Shown here piece by piece: positions 52,540-61,844 of a DNA stretch of 64,000 nt (position 1 is its first letter; the number at the start of each line of letters is the position of its first letter). The notes beneath the pieces are model-generated. The model had not been told where the DNA came from and did no database searches. It saw only the letters and a list, made by a program, of their open reading frames with translations. The position numbers were made by a program, and so were the translations under genes. Location: contig CALMVI010000073.1 of the NCBI GenBank assembly GCA_937873095.1, positions 1-64,000 on the forward strand, given 5' to 3'. This stretch comes from an uncultured Acetobacteraceae bacterium (GTDB taxonomy: Bacteria; Pseudomonadota; Alphaproteobacteria; Acetobacterales; Acetobacteraceae).

Positions 52540-53279
52540 CATCGCGGCCGCAGCCACGTGCTGTGCCGGAGGCCGAACCGGCGGAGACGGTGGTCGGCTA
52601 CACCATCGACGCCTTGCGGGACGCGATACGCGAGGGCCGGCTCGCCCCCGGCCAGCGCCTCGTGGTGGCCGACCTCACCAGCATGCTGGGGGTCAGCAAC
52701 GGACCGGTGCGCGAGGCGATCCGCCGGCTGACCGGGGAAGGCCTCGTCGAGATCGTGCCGCATCGCGGGGCGGCGGTGCGCGTGTTCGACAGCGCCGATT
52801 TGCGCGAAATCTTCGACATACGCGAGGTGCTCGAAGGCCTGGCGGCCCGGCTGGCCGCCGAGCGCACCGGGGCCGCCGGCCGGGATCCGGAGCTGGCGGC
52901 CATGGTCGTCGGCATGCGGGCTATCCTGGAGGACGGCCCGGCCTACATCGCGCATAACCGCGCGTTCCATAAACTCATCTACGCACTGGCCGGCAACGCG
53001 CGGCTGAGCGAACAGGCAGGCCAGTTGACGCTGCCGCTGTATCGCTGGCAGTTCCACACCTTGATGGACCCCGCCTACGCGCGCGTCTCCGCGTCCGAGC
53101 ATGAGGAGATCGCGGCTGCCATCCTGGCGGGCGACGGCGCACGCGCTGAGCGGGCGATGCGCAACCATGTCGACAGCTCCGGGCGCGCGATGATCGACGC
53201 GGCACGCGAAGCAGAAGCACGGCGCGCGGAGGTGACTCACCGTGTCCATAGCCCAAGAGTCGGGCGGTCAGGGTCCTGA
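52536..53279 (+). CDS. GntR-family regulator (FadR/FCD subfamily)
   Basis: A ~247-residue regulator: winged helix (IDALRDAIREGRLAPGQRLV, SMLGVSNGPVREAIRRL, GLVEIVPHRGAAVR), then an FCD effector domain with IFDIREVLEGLAARLAAE and metal-binding His residues in NRAFHKLIYALAGN, SEHEEIAAAIL and MRNHVDSS. GTG 52536 overlaps the LeuD-like stop, so the regulator is the last gene of its operon. FCD regulators usually bind organic acids, which fits an acid catabolic module. The AT-rich site at 49493 is a candidate target. Confidence 0.85.
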   Translation: MTSRPQPRAVPEAEPAETVVGYTIDALRDAIREGRLAPGQRLVVADLTSMLGVSNGPVREAIRRLTGEGLVEIVPHRGAAVRVFDSADLREIFDIREVLEGLAARLAAERTGAAGRDPELAAMVVGMRAILEDGPAYIAHNRAFHKLIYALAGNARLSEQAGQLTLPLYRWQFHTLMDPAYARVSASEHEEIAAAILAGDGARAERAMRNHVDSSGRAMIDAAREAEARRAEVTHRVHSPRVGRSGS

Positions 53280-53541
53280 GCGTCTCAAGGCGGCGCTAGG
53301 ACGCTGCCATCGGACAGGTCGGCTTTTATAAGGCGCGCTCCTGTGGGGGGGGGACAAGACGGGAGATGTGGCCGAAAGCCGCCGGTCCGGTCCGGAGAAG
53401 AATGCGGGCTAGCTACCATCCGTGCTTGGACCGTCAGCCAAGATCGACCAAAGAATGCCATTGCTCCGATAGGCCGCGCCGTCCTGACATGGGAGGCGAA
53501 TGGAGATGCCTTCGCGCCGATCAAAGGGGCCGTCCAATGTT

Positions 53542-53780
53542 TTAGCGCTGCGGCGGGTCTGCGAACGGCGTTCCATGAACGGGTATCTGGCCGTAGTCGG
53601 CGCCGAGTTTCTCGACCAGCCAACGTGGCGGAAGACCGAAGTCGGCCCTGGTCGGTGGCTCGTTCCGGAGCGCTGGAACACCAAGCCCCGCGACCATCAG
53701 CTCGAAGCCGGCGGGCAGATAGAAGTTCAGGAATCGACATCCCGGAGCCGCCATGAAGGCATGCTCATCCCGCCGCTCCT
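53542..53780 (-). pseudogene. Truncated cupin-like protein remnant
   Basis: In the frame of the shadow ORF 53542-54510, the last ~79 codons read as the C-terminus of a cupin protein: FMAAPGCRFLNFYLPAGFEL, VPALRNEPP and LGADYGQIPVHGTPF. The upstream part of such a gene is missing, since the MBL-hydrolase gene occupies that DNA on the same strand and ends 1 base before. No start codon earlier than an internal ATG is available. It is probably the stump of a deleted gene. The ~260 bases from here to the GntR stop hold nothing recognisable. Confidence 0.45.
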
Positions 53781-54650
53781 TTACTGGTAGGCCGAGCCGT
53801 CGGCCGCCCGCGCCGGATGCAGCACGTAGGCTCCGTCCGACGGCACGGCGACCGAGGCGAACTCGCGCGCCAGCCGCTCCAGCGCCGTGCGCATCGGCGC
53901 CCCATGCATCGCATGGCCATGTCCGGTGACGGCATACTCGGGCTGCAGCCTTGCCAGCGCCTCGACCGACGCGCGGGACGCCTCCCAATCCGCGGTGAAA
54001 TACATCGGCGGTCCGTGCAGCTCGGGTGCCTGGGTCGCGGCGGCATAGGCCGATTCCTGCGCCGTGGTGATGAAGGCGTCGCCCGCGATCAGCCCGCGAT
54101 CGGCCTGCCGCCAGAACGACACGTGGCCTGCCGAATGGCCAGGCGTGTGGATCCAGCGCCATCCGGGCATGAACGGCACGCTCCCGTCTTCCGGCAAGGC
54201 GTGCAGCCAACGCTTGACGTTCACCGGGCTGCGCGGAAACAGCGGCGACAGGCGCGACATCAGCCCGCCGCCCACATGCGGATCGGGCGGCGGATAGGAC
54301 GACGTGCCGTTCAGGTAGGGCAGTTCGTGGGCATGCGCGTAGACCGGCACCTCCCACTGCCCCGCCAGCGTCTCCAGCATGCCCACATGGTCGAAATGCC
54401 CATGCGTCAGAACGATGGCGCTGGGCCTGGCGCCGGGGCCGAACCTGCTTTCCACGGCGTGCTCGATGAGGCGCTGCGTGCCGGGCAAGCCCGCGTCGAT
54501 CAGCACCCACTCTGCACCTGGGCTGCCCGCGAGCACCACGTTGACGATGCCGAGCCGGCGATAGGCGAGATCCGGGGCGAGCGTGATCACACCCTGCGCA
54601 TCATCCTCTCCGAACAGGGCCGACCGATCGACCGCAACCTGCTGTGCCAT
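53781..54650 (-). CDS. Metallo-beta-lactamase-fold hydrolase
   Basis: A 289-residue MBL-fold protein with the metal-binding LTHGHFDHVGM (HxHxDH), HTPGHSAGHVSFW, AGDAFITTAQ (bridging Asp) and the final TGHGHAMHG. It lacks an evident signal peptide. MBL hydrolases act on thioesters, lactones, esters and nucleic acids, so the substrate cannot be named. Convergent with the GntR operon and followed by a cupin stump, it may belong to the organic-acid locus or be unrelated. Confidence 0.82.
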   Translation of the reverse strand: MAQQVAVDRSALFGEDDAQGVITLAPDLAYRRLGIVNVVLAGSPGAEWVLIDAGLPGTQRLIEHAVESRFGPGARPSAIVLTHGHFDHVGMLETLAGQWEVPVYAHAHELPYLNGTSSYPPPDPHVGGGLMSRLSPLFPRSPVNVKRWLHALPEDGSVPFMPGWRWIHTPGHSAGHVSFWRQADRGLIAGDAFITTAQESAYAAATQAPELHGPPMYFTADWEASRASVEALARLQPEYAVTGHGHAMHGAPMRTALERLAREFASVAVPSDGAYVLHPARAADGSAYQ

Positions 54651-54720
54651 GCGCCACCTCCGGCGAGAGAACCGGCAGGGCCGGGCGTGGTTTCGTCACG
54701 CCGGATCGTCGCCGGACGCG

Positions 54721-55251
54721 TCAGCGCTCCCGCAGCCTGGGCATCAGCTCGACGAAGTTGCAGGGCTGGTGGCGCACGTCGAGCTGCCAGACCAGGATGT
54801 CGTCCCAGGCGTCGCGCACCGCGCCCGTGCTGCCGGGCAGGGCGAACAGGTAGGTCCCGCCGGCCAGCCCCGCCAGGGCGCGCGACTGGATCGTGGAGGT
54901 GCCGATCTTCTGGTAGCTCAGCATGCGGAACAGCTCGCCGAACCCGTCGATCCGCTTCTCGATCACCCGGTCGAACGCCTCGGGCGTCACGTCCCGTCCG
55001 GTCAGCCCGGTGCCGCCCGTCGTGATCACGACGTCGATGGCGGGGGCGGCGATCCAGCGCCGCAGATGCGCCTCGATCGCGCCGGCATCGTCACGCTCGA
55101 TCGTCCGGTCGGCCACCCGATGTCCTGCGGCCTCGATGCGGGCGGCCAGCGTGTCGCCGGACGTGTCGCTGCTCGCCTGGCGGGTGTCCGACACGGTCAG
55201 CACGGCGATCTGGACCGGCTTGAACGGGATGCTCTCGTCGATGCGGCTCAT
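54721..55251 (-). CDS. moaB: Molybdenum cofactor biosynthesis protein B
   Basis: A 176-residue MoaB/Mog-fold protein: [41 protein letters not shown] (the molybdopterin-binding motif), [14 protein letters not shown] and the end of the fold with [17 protein letters not shown] chose ATG 55251, 5 bases after the upstream transglycosylase stop; the track ORF to 55386 is out of family there. It functions in molybdopterin handling in the cytosol. Length is normal. Confidence 0.93.
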   Translation of the reverse strand: MSRIDESIPFKPVQIAVLTVSDTRQASSDTSGDTLAARIEAAGHRVADRTIERDDAGAIEAHLRRWIAAPAIDVVITTGGTGLTGRDVTPEAFDRVIEKRIDGFGELFRMLSYQKIGTSTIQSRALAGLAGGTYLFALPGSTGAVRDAWDDILVWQLDVRHQPCNFVELMPRLRER

Positions 55252-55255
55252 CGCT

Positions 55256-56932
55256 TCAGTGTAGCCTGACCACCGCCTGCTGGAAACGCGATTGCGGCAC
55301 CGCTCCCAGTTCCGGCGTGAAGGCCGGCCACACGCCGGCCGCGATCGCGTCCAGGCTGGGCGCCCGCAGGCCGAACCGCGCAGCATAGCCCCACAGATTG
55401 GTCAGCGTGCGCGAGACGAAGTGGCGGGTTTCCTCGACCGGCATGATCTCCAGGAACATCAGCGGATCGGTGTCGGCGGGCACGGCCCATCGCTGCAGCG
55501 CGTTCGGCCCGGCGTTGTAGCTTGCCAGCACACGCAGCAGGTCGTCGCCGACGCCTGCCTGCTGCGCCAGATAGGCGAGGTAGGCCTGGCCGAGCCGAAG
55601 GTTCTGGCCGGAATCCTGCAGCGTGCTGGCCGACACGGCGTGGCCGAGCGCGCTTGCGGTGTCGGGCATCAGCTGCATCAGCCCGTGCGCGCCGGCGCCA
55701 GACACCGCGGCCGGGTCGAAGTTGGACTCCACATGCGCCACCGCATAGACGAGCGCGCGGTCCAGCCTGAACCCGCCGCGCGGCCGCAGGGCCGGCACCG
55801 GCAGGTCCGCCTCGGTCGCGTCCACCACGCCGGCCAGGTCTGCGACCAGGCCGTCCAGGCCCGCCGCCCCGGCGACCAGGAACAGCGCGCGCGAGAGCGG
55901 CTGGTCGGCCTGTGCCACCGGCCACAGGCGCCGCAGCTCGGCCTCCGCACGGGATGTCTCGCCGACCTGCAGCAGCGCGAACGCGCGATGTCCCTGAGGT
56001 GTCGCGGCGACCGCATCGGCGTCCGCCTCCGCCAGGGTGGGGCTGGGCGGCGGCGCCACGACGCCCGCGCCGAGGACCGTGCGGGCGATCATGCCGTGCA
56101 GGGTGTGCGGTTCGCCCGCCGCACGCACCATCCAGTCGTGCCAGCCGCTGGCGTCGCCGGCGCGCAGATGGGCGCGTGCGGCCCAGAGTGCCGCGGCGCC
56201 GCGCAGGCCGGCCCCGGCGCCCCCGGCCGCCGAAGCGCCCTCGAACAGGGTGGCGCCGGCGGCGTAAGCGCCCCTGCGCCAGGCCGCCAGCCCGGCGACG
56301 TAAGCCGCCTCGCCATCCCGGCCGCGGCTTCTGGTGAAGGCCGCGCGCCCCAGGCGCAGGGCCGCGGCATCGCGCCCGTGCACCAGCGCATCGCGCGCCG
56401 ACGCGGCGCCCGAGGAGAGTGGGTCCGGCGCCCCGCCACGCGCCGCGGCCAGCAAGGCGGAGGAGGGTGCGGCCGGCGCGCGCATGCCTGGCGGCAAGCG
56501 CTTGAGGAGCAGCGCGTAGACGGCGCAGGAATCGGGAAGGTCGGCGTATCGCCCGAGCCAGTCGGACAGAGCGCGCGCGGTGGCCCGCGCCGGGTGGCCG
56601 AGCAGCCGGTCGGCCAGGACGTGGCCGAGCAGGCTCGTGTCGGTCAGCTGCGCCGTCTCGGCCACCGCCTCCGGGATCGCGCCGCGCCGCTGCAGGGCGA
56701 AGATGCGGCGGATGCGCGCGGCCTCGCTGGGCGGCAGCGGCTGGGGCAGACCGACGCCGCCCAGTCCCGCCGGCAGGTGGACCCGCGGCACGGCCATGGC
56801 CAGCTCGTCGGACGCGGCGGCTCCGCTCGCCCCCTGGGCAGGCCGCATGGCGGTGCCGGCCAGGAACGCGGCGCCCGCCAGCACGGCACGAGCGGCCGAA
56901 AGGCGGGAGGTGGAAAGACCGATCCCTCGCAT
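55256..56932 (-). CDS. Soluble lytic murein transglycosylase (SLT family)
   Basis: A 558-residue exported enzyme that cleaves peptidoglycan glycan strands. A signal peptide ([14 protein letters not shown]) is followed by a long Ala-rich alpha-helical superhelix (TPR-like U-domain, to about residue 380) and then the SLT domain with catalytic Glu in [41 protein letters not shown] and the [16 protein letters not shown] tail. It is similar in layout to Slt70. It ends 4 bases before moaB starts, so the two are probably co-transcribed. Confidence 0.9.
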   Translation of the reverse strand: MRGIGLSTSRLSAARAVLAGAAFLAGTAMRPAQGASGAAASDELAMAVPRVHLPAGLGGVGLPQPLPPSEAARIRRIFALQRRGAIPEAVAETAQLTDTSLLGHVLADRLLGHPARATARALSDWLGRYADLPDSCAVYALLLKRLPPGMRAPAAPSSALLAAARGGAPDPLSSGAASARDALVHGRDAAALRLGRAAFTRSRGRDGEAAYVAGLAAWRRGAYAAGATLFEGASAAGGAGAGLRGAAALWAARAHLRAGDASGWHDWMVRAAGEPHTLHGMIARTVLGAGVVAPPPSPTLAEADADAVAATPQGHRAFALLQVGETSRAEAELRRLWPVAQADQPLSRALFLVAGAAGLDGLVADLAGVVDATEADLPVPALRPRGGFRLDRALVYAVAHVESNFDPAAVSGAGAHGLMQLMPDTASALGHAVSASTLQDSGQNLRLGQAYLAYLAQQAGVGDDLLRVLASYNAGPNALQRWAVPADTDPLMFLEIMPVEETRHFVSRTLTNLWGYAARFGLRAPSLDAIAAGVWPAFTPELGAVPQSRFQQAVVRLH

Positions 56933-57074
56933 GGCGCGGCCGTAGACAGTATTTTCGACCCGGGCGCAACCCTAGACGTGCCGGCCGGCCAATCAAGGCA
57001 GGATTGTGGCAATCTACCCGCGTATCAGACGCAGCGCAGAAAGACATGGGAATGCAACGTCTGAGTATACACGG

Positions 57075-57848
57075 TCAGACTGGCGCGCCATTTGCCTTCA
57101 TGCCTGCATCCAGGTGCCGTCGCAGTGCAACAAAGTCTGCCCAGGCCTCTTTCTTGGCTGCGGGCGTGCGGAGAATATAGGCTGGATTGAACGTGGCCAG
57201 TGCGGGTATCGGCGCGGGAAGGCCAGGAACCGACACCGCCTGCCACCGCCCGCGAAGCCGCCTGATCGTCTCGTTCCGGTTGGCCAAGGCGCGTGCGGGC
57301 AGCGCGCCCAGGGCCACGATGGTGTGCGGGCGCAGCAGCGTGAGATGGCGCCACAGGAAGGGCGTGCAGATCTGCACCTCCGCCTCGGACGGCGCGCGCC
57401 CTCCAGGAGGCCGCCAGGGCACCATGTTGACGAGCAGGAGGTCCTGGCGGGTCAGCCCGATCGAGGCGAGCATCCGGTCGAGAAGCACGCCCGCGGGCCC
57501 GGCGAACGGTCGGCCCTCGAGATCCTCCTCGGCGCCCGGCACCTCGCCCACGAGGACCAGGCCGGCGCGCGGGTTGCCGTCGGCCACGGCCAGCCTGGTC
57601 GCGGTGGCCGACAGGGCGCATTCGCGATAGCCGGCCAGCGTGCGATAGAGCGACTCCAGCGTGTTCGCGCCCTCGGCTGCCGCCTGCGCCCGCGCGACCG
57701 GTCCCGCCGGCCTCGCCGGCTCTGCCGGCGCGGCGGTGCGCGGTGCGGCGGCGCGCGAGGCCGGGGCGAGCCGGTCGACCGGCTGGTCGTCAAGCGCCTC
57801 GTCGGCGCCCCACTCCATCTGCAGCCGCAACGCGGCGAGCATGTCCAT
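57075..57848 (-). CDS. Uracil-DNA glycosylase, family 4
   Basis: A ~257-residue family-4 UDG that removes uracil from DNA. A variable Ala/Pro-rich linker separates MDMLAALRLQMEWGADEALD from the catalytic core: ECALSATATRLA, VLVGEVPGAEEDLEGRPFAG, LLVNMVPWRPPGGRAP and FNPAYILRTPAAK. I chose ATG 57848; the track start 57935 would add a poorly conserved N-terminus, and a second Met lies two codons later. The iron-sulfur Cys set of the family is only partly visible by eye. It is divergent from etfD. Confidence 0.88.
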   Translation of the reverse strand: MDMLAALRLQMEWGADEALDDQPVDRLAPASRAAAPRTAAPAEPARPAGPVARAQAAAEGANTLESLYRTLAGYRECALSATATRLAVADGNPRAGLVLVGEVPGAEEDLEGRPFAGPAGVLLDRMLASIGLTRQDLLLVNMVPWRPPGGRAPSEAEVQICTPFLWRHLTLLRPHTIVALGALPARALANRNETIRRLRGRWQAVSVPGLPAPIPALATFNPAYILRTPAAKKEAWADFVALRRHLDAGMKANGAPV

Positions 57849-57995
57849 GCCATGTTTTACCGGCGGCCCGGGTTTGCGCAAACCGTGGGCAATCCCAGCT
57901 AGGAAGGCTGCGAAGCGGCGATACCAGCCCTTCAATCGCGGAAGCTGGTTGCCTTATACGTCAACCAGAACACGAACCGACCGAGGACGAACGAG

Positions 57996-59624
57996 ATGAG
58001 CGACCGCGAGGCGATGGAGTTCGACGTAGTCGTCGTTGGGGCAGGCCCGGCCGGCCTGTCGGCAGCGATCCGGCTCAAGCAGCTGGCCCCTGACGCCGCC
58101 GTCTGCGTGGTCGAAAAGGCGGGCGAGGTGGGCGCCCACATCCTGTCCGGCGCGGTCATCGAGCCGAGAGCGCTGGAGGAGCTGCTGCCCAACTGGCGCG
58201 AGCTGGACGCCCCTATCCACACCGAGGCGAGCGAGGACCAGTTCGTGTTCCTCACCAAGCGCACCGCGTGGAAGTCGCCCGTGCTGCCGCCGCAGATGAA
58301 CAATCACGGCAACTACATCGTCAGCCTGGGCGACGTCACCCGCTGGCTCGGCCGCCAGGCCGAGGCGCTGGGGGTGGAGATCTACCCCGGCTTCTCGGCT
58401 GCGGAGCTGCTGATCGAGGGGGAGCGGGTGGTGGGGGTCGCCACCGGCGACATGGGCGTGACCCGCGAGGGCGAGCACGGTCCGAACTACGCGTCCGGCA
58501 TGGAGTTGCGGGCCGCCTACACGCTGTTCGGCGAGGGCTGCCGCGGCTCGCTGTCCAAGCAGCTGATGCAGCGCTTCGACCTGCGTCGCGGGGTGGACCC
58601 GCAGACCTACGGCCTGGGCATCAAGGAGCTGTGGGAGATCCCGCGCGCGAACCACAAGCCGGGCTTCATCATGCACACCGTCGGCTGGCCCGCCGACCGC
58701 AACACCTATGCCGGTTCCTGGCTGTATCATTTCGGCGACGGCCTGGTCTCGTTCGGCTACGTCGTGGGCCTGGATTATCCCAACCCCTGGCTGTCGCCGT
58801 TCGACGAGATGCAGCGCCTAAAGACGCACCCGCACATGCGCCGCCATTTCGAAGGCGGCCGACGCATCAGCTACGGCGCGCGCGCTCTGTCGGAAGGCGG
58901 GTTCCAGTCCATCCCGAAGCTGACGTTCCCGGGCGGGGCGCTGGTCGGCGATTCGGCGGGGTTCTTGAACCTGCCCAAGATCAAGGGCACGCATTGCGCG
59001 ATGAAATCCGGCATGCTGGCGGCCGAGGCCGCGGCCGAGGCGCTGTCGGCCGACCGCACGGCCGAGCTGACCGCCTACACCGCCAAGGTGAAGTCGAGCT
59101 GGCTGTATCCCGAGCTGAAGCACGGCCGCAACCTGCGCCCGGCCTTCGCCAAATTCGGACTGTACGGCTTCATGGCCTATTCGGGCCTGGACACGTTCGT
59201 GCTGCGCGGCCGCGCACCCTGGACGTTCCACCACAAGCATTCCGACCACGAGGGGCTGCAGAAGGCGTCGGTGGCGAAGAAGATCGAATATCCCAAGCCG
59301 GACGGCAAGCTGACCTTCGACCGCCTGTCCTCGGTCTTCATCAGCAACACCAACCACGAGGAGAACCAGCCGGTCCACCTCAGGCTGCGCGACCCCGGAC
59401 GCTGGCTGGGCGTGAACTGGGAGGAGTACCGCAGCCCGGAAAGCCGCTACTGCCCGGCCGGCGTGTACGAGGCGGTGGGCGTTGAGGAGGGTCATCCCCG
59501 CCTGCAGATCAACGCGCAGAACTGCGTGCACTGCAAGACGTGCGACATCAAGGACCCGACGCAGAACATCGACTGGTCGGCGCCGGAAGGCGGTGGCGGA
59601 CCCGCCTATCCGGGCGGGATGTAG
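57996..59624 (+). CDS. etfD: Electron transfer flavoprotein-ubiquinone oxidoreductase
   Basis: A 542-residue membrane-associated flavoprotein that passes electrons from ETF to ubiquinone. N-terminal FAD-binding DVVVVGAGPAGLSAAIRLKQ, SGAVIEPRALEEL, GEGCRGSLSKQL, GDSAGFLNLPKIKGTHCAM and the C-terminal [4Fe-4S] ferredoxin-like domain with CPAGVYE and CVHCKTCDIKDPTQNI. Length is usual. Divergent from the UDG gene, with a GAGGACG upstream of the start. It serves fatty-acid and amino-acid oxidation. Confidence 0.96.
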   Translation: MSDREAMEFDVVVVGAGPAGLSAAIRLKQLAPDAAVCVVEKAGEVGAHILSGAVIEPRALEELLPNWRELDAPIHTEASEDQFVFLTKRTAWKSPVLPPQMNNHGNYIVSLGDVTRWLGRQAEALGVEIYPGFSAAELLIEGERVVGVATGDMGVTREGEHGPNYASGMELRAAYTLFGEGCRGSLSKQLMQRFDLRRGVDPQTYGLGIKELWEIPRANHKPGFIMHTVGWPADRNTYAGSWLYHFGDGLVSFGYVVGLDYPNPWLSPFDEMQRLKTHPHMRRHFEGGRRISYGARALSEGGFQSIPKLTFPGGALVGDSAGFLNLPKIKGTHCAMKSGMLAAEAAAEALSADRTAELTAYTAKVKSSWLYPELKHGRNLRPAFAKFGLYGFMAYSGLDTFVLRGRAPWTFHHKHSDHEGLQKASVAKKIEYPKPDGKLTFDRLSSVFISNTNHEENQPVHLRLRDPGRWLGVNWEEYRSPESRYCPAGVYEAVGVEEGHPRLQINAQNCVHCKTCDIKDPTQNIDWSAPEGGGGPAYPGGM

Positions 59625-59743
59625 GCCTGGCAGCCCGGCTATTGCCGCGGCGGATGTCGGGCCGGGAGTCCGGCGCCTGCCGCGCAAGGGATTCGGCTAC
59701 GCCGACGGTTTCAGTCTGCGTGGCATTGCTCTAGGCTTATTCG

Positions 59744-61351
59744 ATGAACAAACTCGCGATCGTCGCGGCGGCAGCATCGCTTGCCACCGCCGCCCACGCT
59801 GCCCGTCCGGCCGACTACCTCGTGTCGCAGTTCGCGGCGCATCAGGGCGACCTGCCGCTTGCCGCCGAGCGGATGCAGGCCGCGCTGGCCGGCGATCCGT
59901 CCAGCCAGGAACTGCGCGAGGACGCGTTCGTGCTGTCCCTGCTCGCCGGCTCGCCGGCAGCACCTGAGCTGGCGCGCGACCTTCCCGCCAACCCGCTCGC
60001 CCAGCTCCTGCTGGCCGCCAAGGCCGCGCATGACGGCGACTGGCCGCGGGCCGAGCTGGGCTTTGCCGAACTGCCGCACCAGCCCCTGTCGGACGCCCTG
60101 CGTCCCCTTCTGGTCGCCTGGGCGCAGCAGGCCCAGGGGCAGTCCGACCGCGCAATGGACACCCTGCAGCCGGCGCTGACCAACAACCGGCTCGGCACCA
60201 TCGCCCTGCTGCACGCCGCCCTGATCGCCGATGCCGCGCACCGCGACGGTCTGGCCCAGCGCCTGTACGCCGACCTGGCTCACGCCCAAACCCAGTCCAG
60301 CCTGCAATTCGCCCAGATCCTGGCGAGCTGGCAGGCGCGCAGCGGCGACCTGCAGGCAGCACGCGCAACGCTGGCCAGCGCCGTGCACGCCGCGCCGGAA
60401 CTCGCCATCGCGCAGCCTGCGCTGCTGGCCGAACTCGGCCACCCGCGCGCGCCGGTGCCCCTCTACGCGCTTGCCCAGGTGCTGGTCGAAGTTGCAGCCG
60501 CCACCACCGGCGACACCGAGCACGACGCGGGCGAGCTTCTGGTCAAGGTGGCGCTCACGCTGGTGCCGGACATGGCCGAGGCGCGCCTGCTGGCCTCCGA
60601 GATCGCCAGCAACCGGCACCAGTGGAACGTGGCCGCCGCCGAGCTGGAGCACGTTCCTGCCAGCGAGCCGTTGTCGCCCGTGATCCAGCTTCGCCTGGCC
60701 GCCCTGTATGCCCGCGACAACCGGGCGCAGAAGGCGGCCGACCTGCTGACCAGGCTGGCCGACGCCTTCCCGGACCGGCCGGAGCCGCTGGCGCAACTTG
60801 GCGACACGCTGTCCGGCGAGGGCCGCTTTGCGGACGCGGTCTCCGCCTACGACCGGGCGATCGCGCTGCTGCCCCGCCCGGCCGCTTCGGATTGGACGCT
60901 GTTCTACGCGCGCGGGGCGGCGCTGGAGCGGCTTCACCAGTGGCCGCGCGCGCAGGCCGACATGAACCGGGCGCTGGAATTGTCGCCGGACCAGCCTTCG
61001 GCGCTCAACTTCCTCGGCTACTCCATGGCCGACCGCAACCAGGACCTGGCGCAGGCCGAGGACATGATCCAGCGCGCCCTGCACGCCCGCCCGAACGACG
61101 GCGCCATCGTCGACAGCCTGGGCTGGGTCAAGCTGCGGCTGGGCGACACGCGCGAGGCGCTGCGGCTGCTGGAACACGCAGCCGAACTCGAGCCCGAGGA
61201 CGCGAGCATCACCGGCCATCTCGGCGACGCCTACTGGTCGGCCGGCCGGCACCTGGAGGCCGAGGAGCAGTGGCGGCGCGCCCTCGTCCTCAAGCCCGAC
61301 CCCGACGAACAGGCGCGCATCGAAGGCCGGTTGAAGAGCGCCACGCGATAG
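59744..61351 (+). CDS. Exported TPR-repeat protein
   Basis: A 535-residue protein with a signal peptide (MNKLAIVAAAASLATAAHA) and a body of TPR-like helical repeats. The clearest are in the C-terminal half: FADAVSAYDRAIALLPRP, WPRAQADMNRALELSPDQ, QAEDMIQRALHARPND, EALRLLEHAAELEPED and EAEEQWRRALVLKPDPDE. It is a typical alphaproteobacterial periplasmic TPR scaffold of unknown role. It ends 72 bases before a small membrane protein and could be in an operon with ispE downstream. Confidence 0.8.
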   Translation: MNKLAIVAAAASLATAAHAARPADYLVSQFAAHQGDLPLAAERMQAALAGDPSSQELREDAFVLSLLAGSPAAPELARDLPANPLAQLLLAAKAAHDGDWPRAELGFAELPHQPLSDALRPLLVAWAQQAQGQSDRAMDTLQPALTNNRLGTIALLHAALIADAAHRDGLAQRLYADLAHAQTQSSLQFAQILASWQARSGDLQAARATLASAVHAAPELAIAQPALLAELGHPRAPVPLYALAQVLVEVAAATTGDTEHDAGELLVKVALTLVPDMAEARLLASEIASNRHQWNVAAAELEHVPASEPLSPVIQLRLAALYARDNRAQKAADLLTRLADAFPDRPEPLAQLGDTLSGEGRFADAVSAYDRAIALLPRPAASDWTLFYARGAALERLHQWPRAQADMNRALELSPDQPSALNFLGYSMADRNQDLAQAEDMIQRALHARPNDGAIVDSLGWVKLRLGDTREALRLLEHAAELEPEDASITGHLGDAYWSAGRHLEAEEQWRRALVLKPDPDEQARIEGRLKSATR

Positions 61352-61423
61352 GCATCGGCAACGCTTGTCGGCAACGCTCCGGGCAGCCGGCCGTTAGCTT
61401 GCGGCAGAGACTGGGAGAGGCCG

Positions 61424-61822
61424 ATGCCAGGAACGATCGTCGATTTCAAGCCGCAGCGTGCCACCGGGGTCTCGCCGGTCCAACTCGCCCAGGCGCTCGG
61501 CTGGTTTTCCATAGCCCTGGGGTCGGTCGAACTGCTGCTGCCGCGTGTGCTGACGCGCCTGCTCGGCCTGCGCGGCCACGAATCGCTGGTGCGCAGCTAC
61601 GGGCTGCGGGAGATCGGCACCGGCATCGGCATCCTTCGGTCCCGCGACCCGACCACCTGGGTGTACGGCCGGGTGGGAGGCGACGCGCTCGACATCGCCA
61701 CCGTGGCGCTCGGGCTGGGCGGCCCCCGGCGCGCCAGCGCGGCCCTCGCCCTGGTGTCGCTGGCAGGCGTGACCGTCATCGACGTGGTCTGCAGCGGCAT
61801 GCTGGCCCGGCAGAAGGCCTGA
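61424..61822 (+). CDS. Small membrane protein (132 aa)
   Basis: A 132-residue protein with three to four hydrophobic segments (LGWFSIALGSVELLLPRVL; LDIATVALGLGG; ALALVSLAGVTVIDVVC) joined by short basic loops such as YGLREIGTGIGIL. It is reminiscent of the membrane portion of 'cyclase/dehydrase'-annotated proteins in alphaproteobacteria, but no function can be assigned. A GGGAGAGG lies just upstream of the ATG. It precedes ispE by 22 bases. Confidence 0.65.
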   Translation: MPGTIVDFKPQRATGVSPVQLAQALGWFSIALGSVELLLPRVLTRLLGLRGHESLVRSYGLREIGTGIGILRSRDPTTWVYGRVGGDALDIATVALGLGGPRRASAALALVSLAGVTVIDVVCSGMLARQKA

Positions 61823-61844
61823 AGGCGCATCGCCTCAGCCCAGC

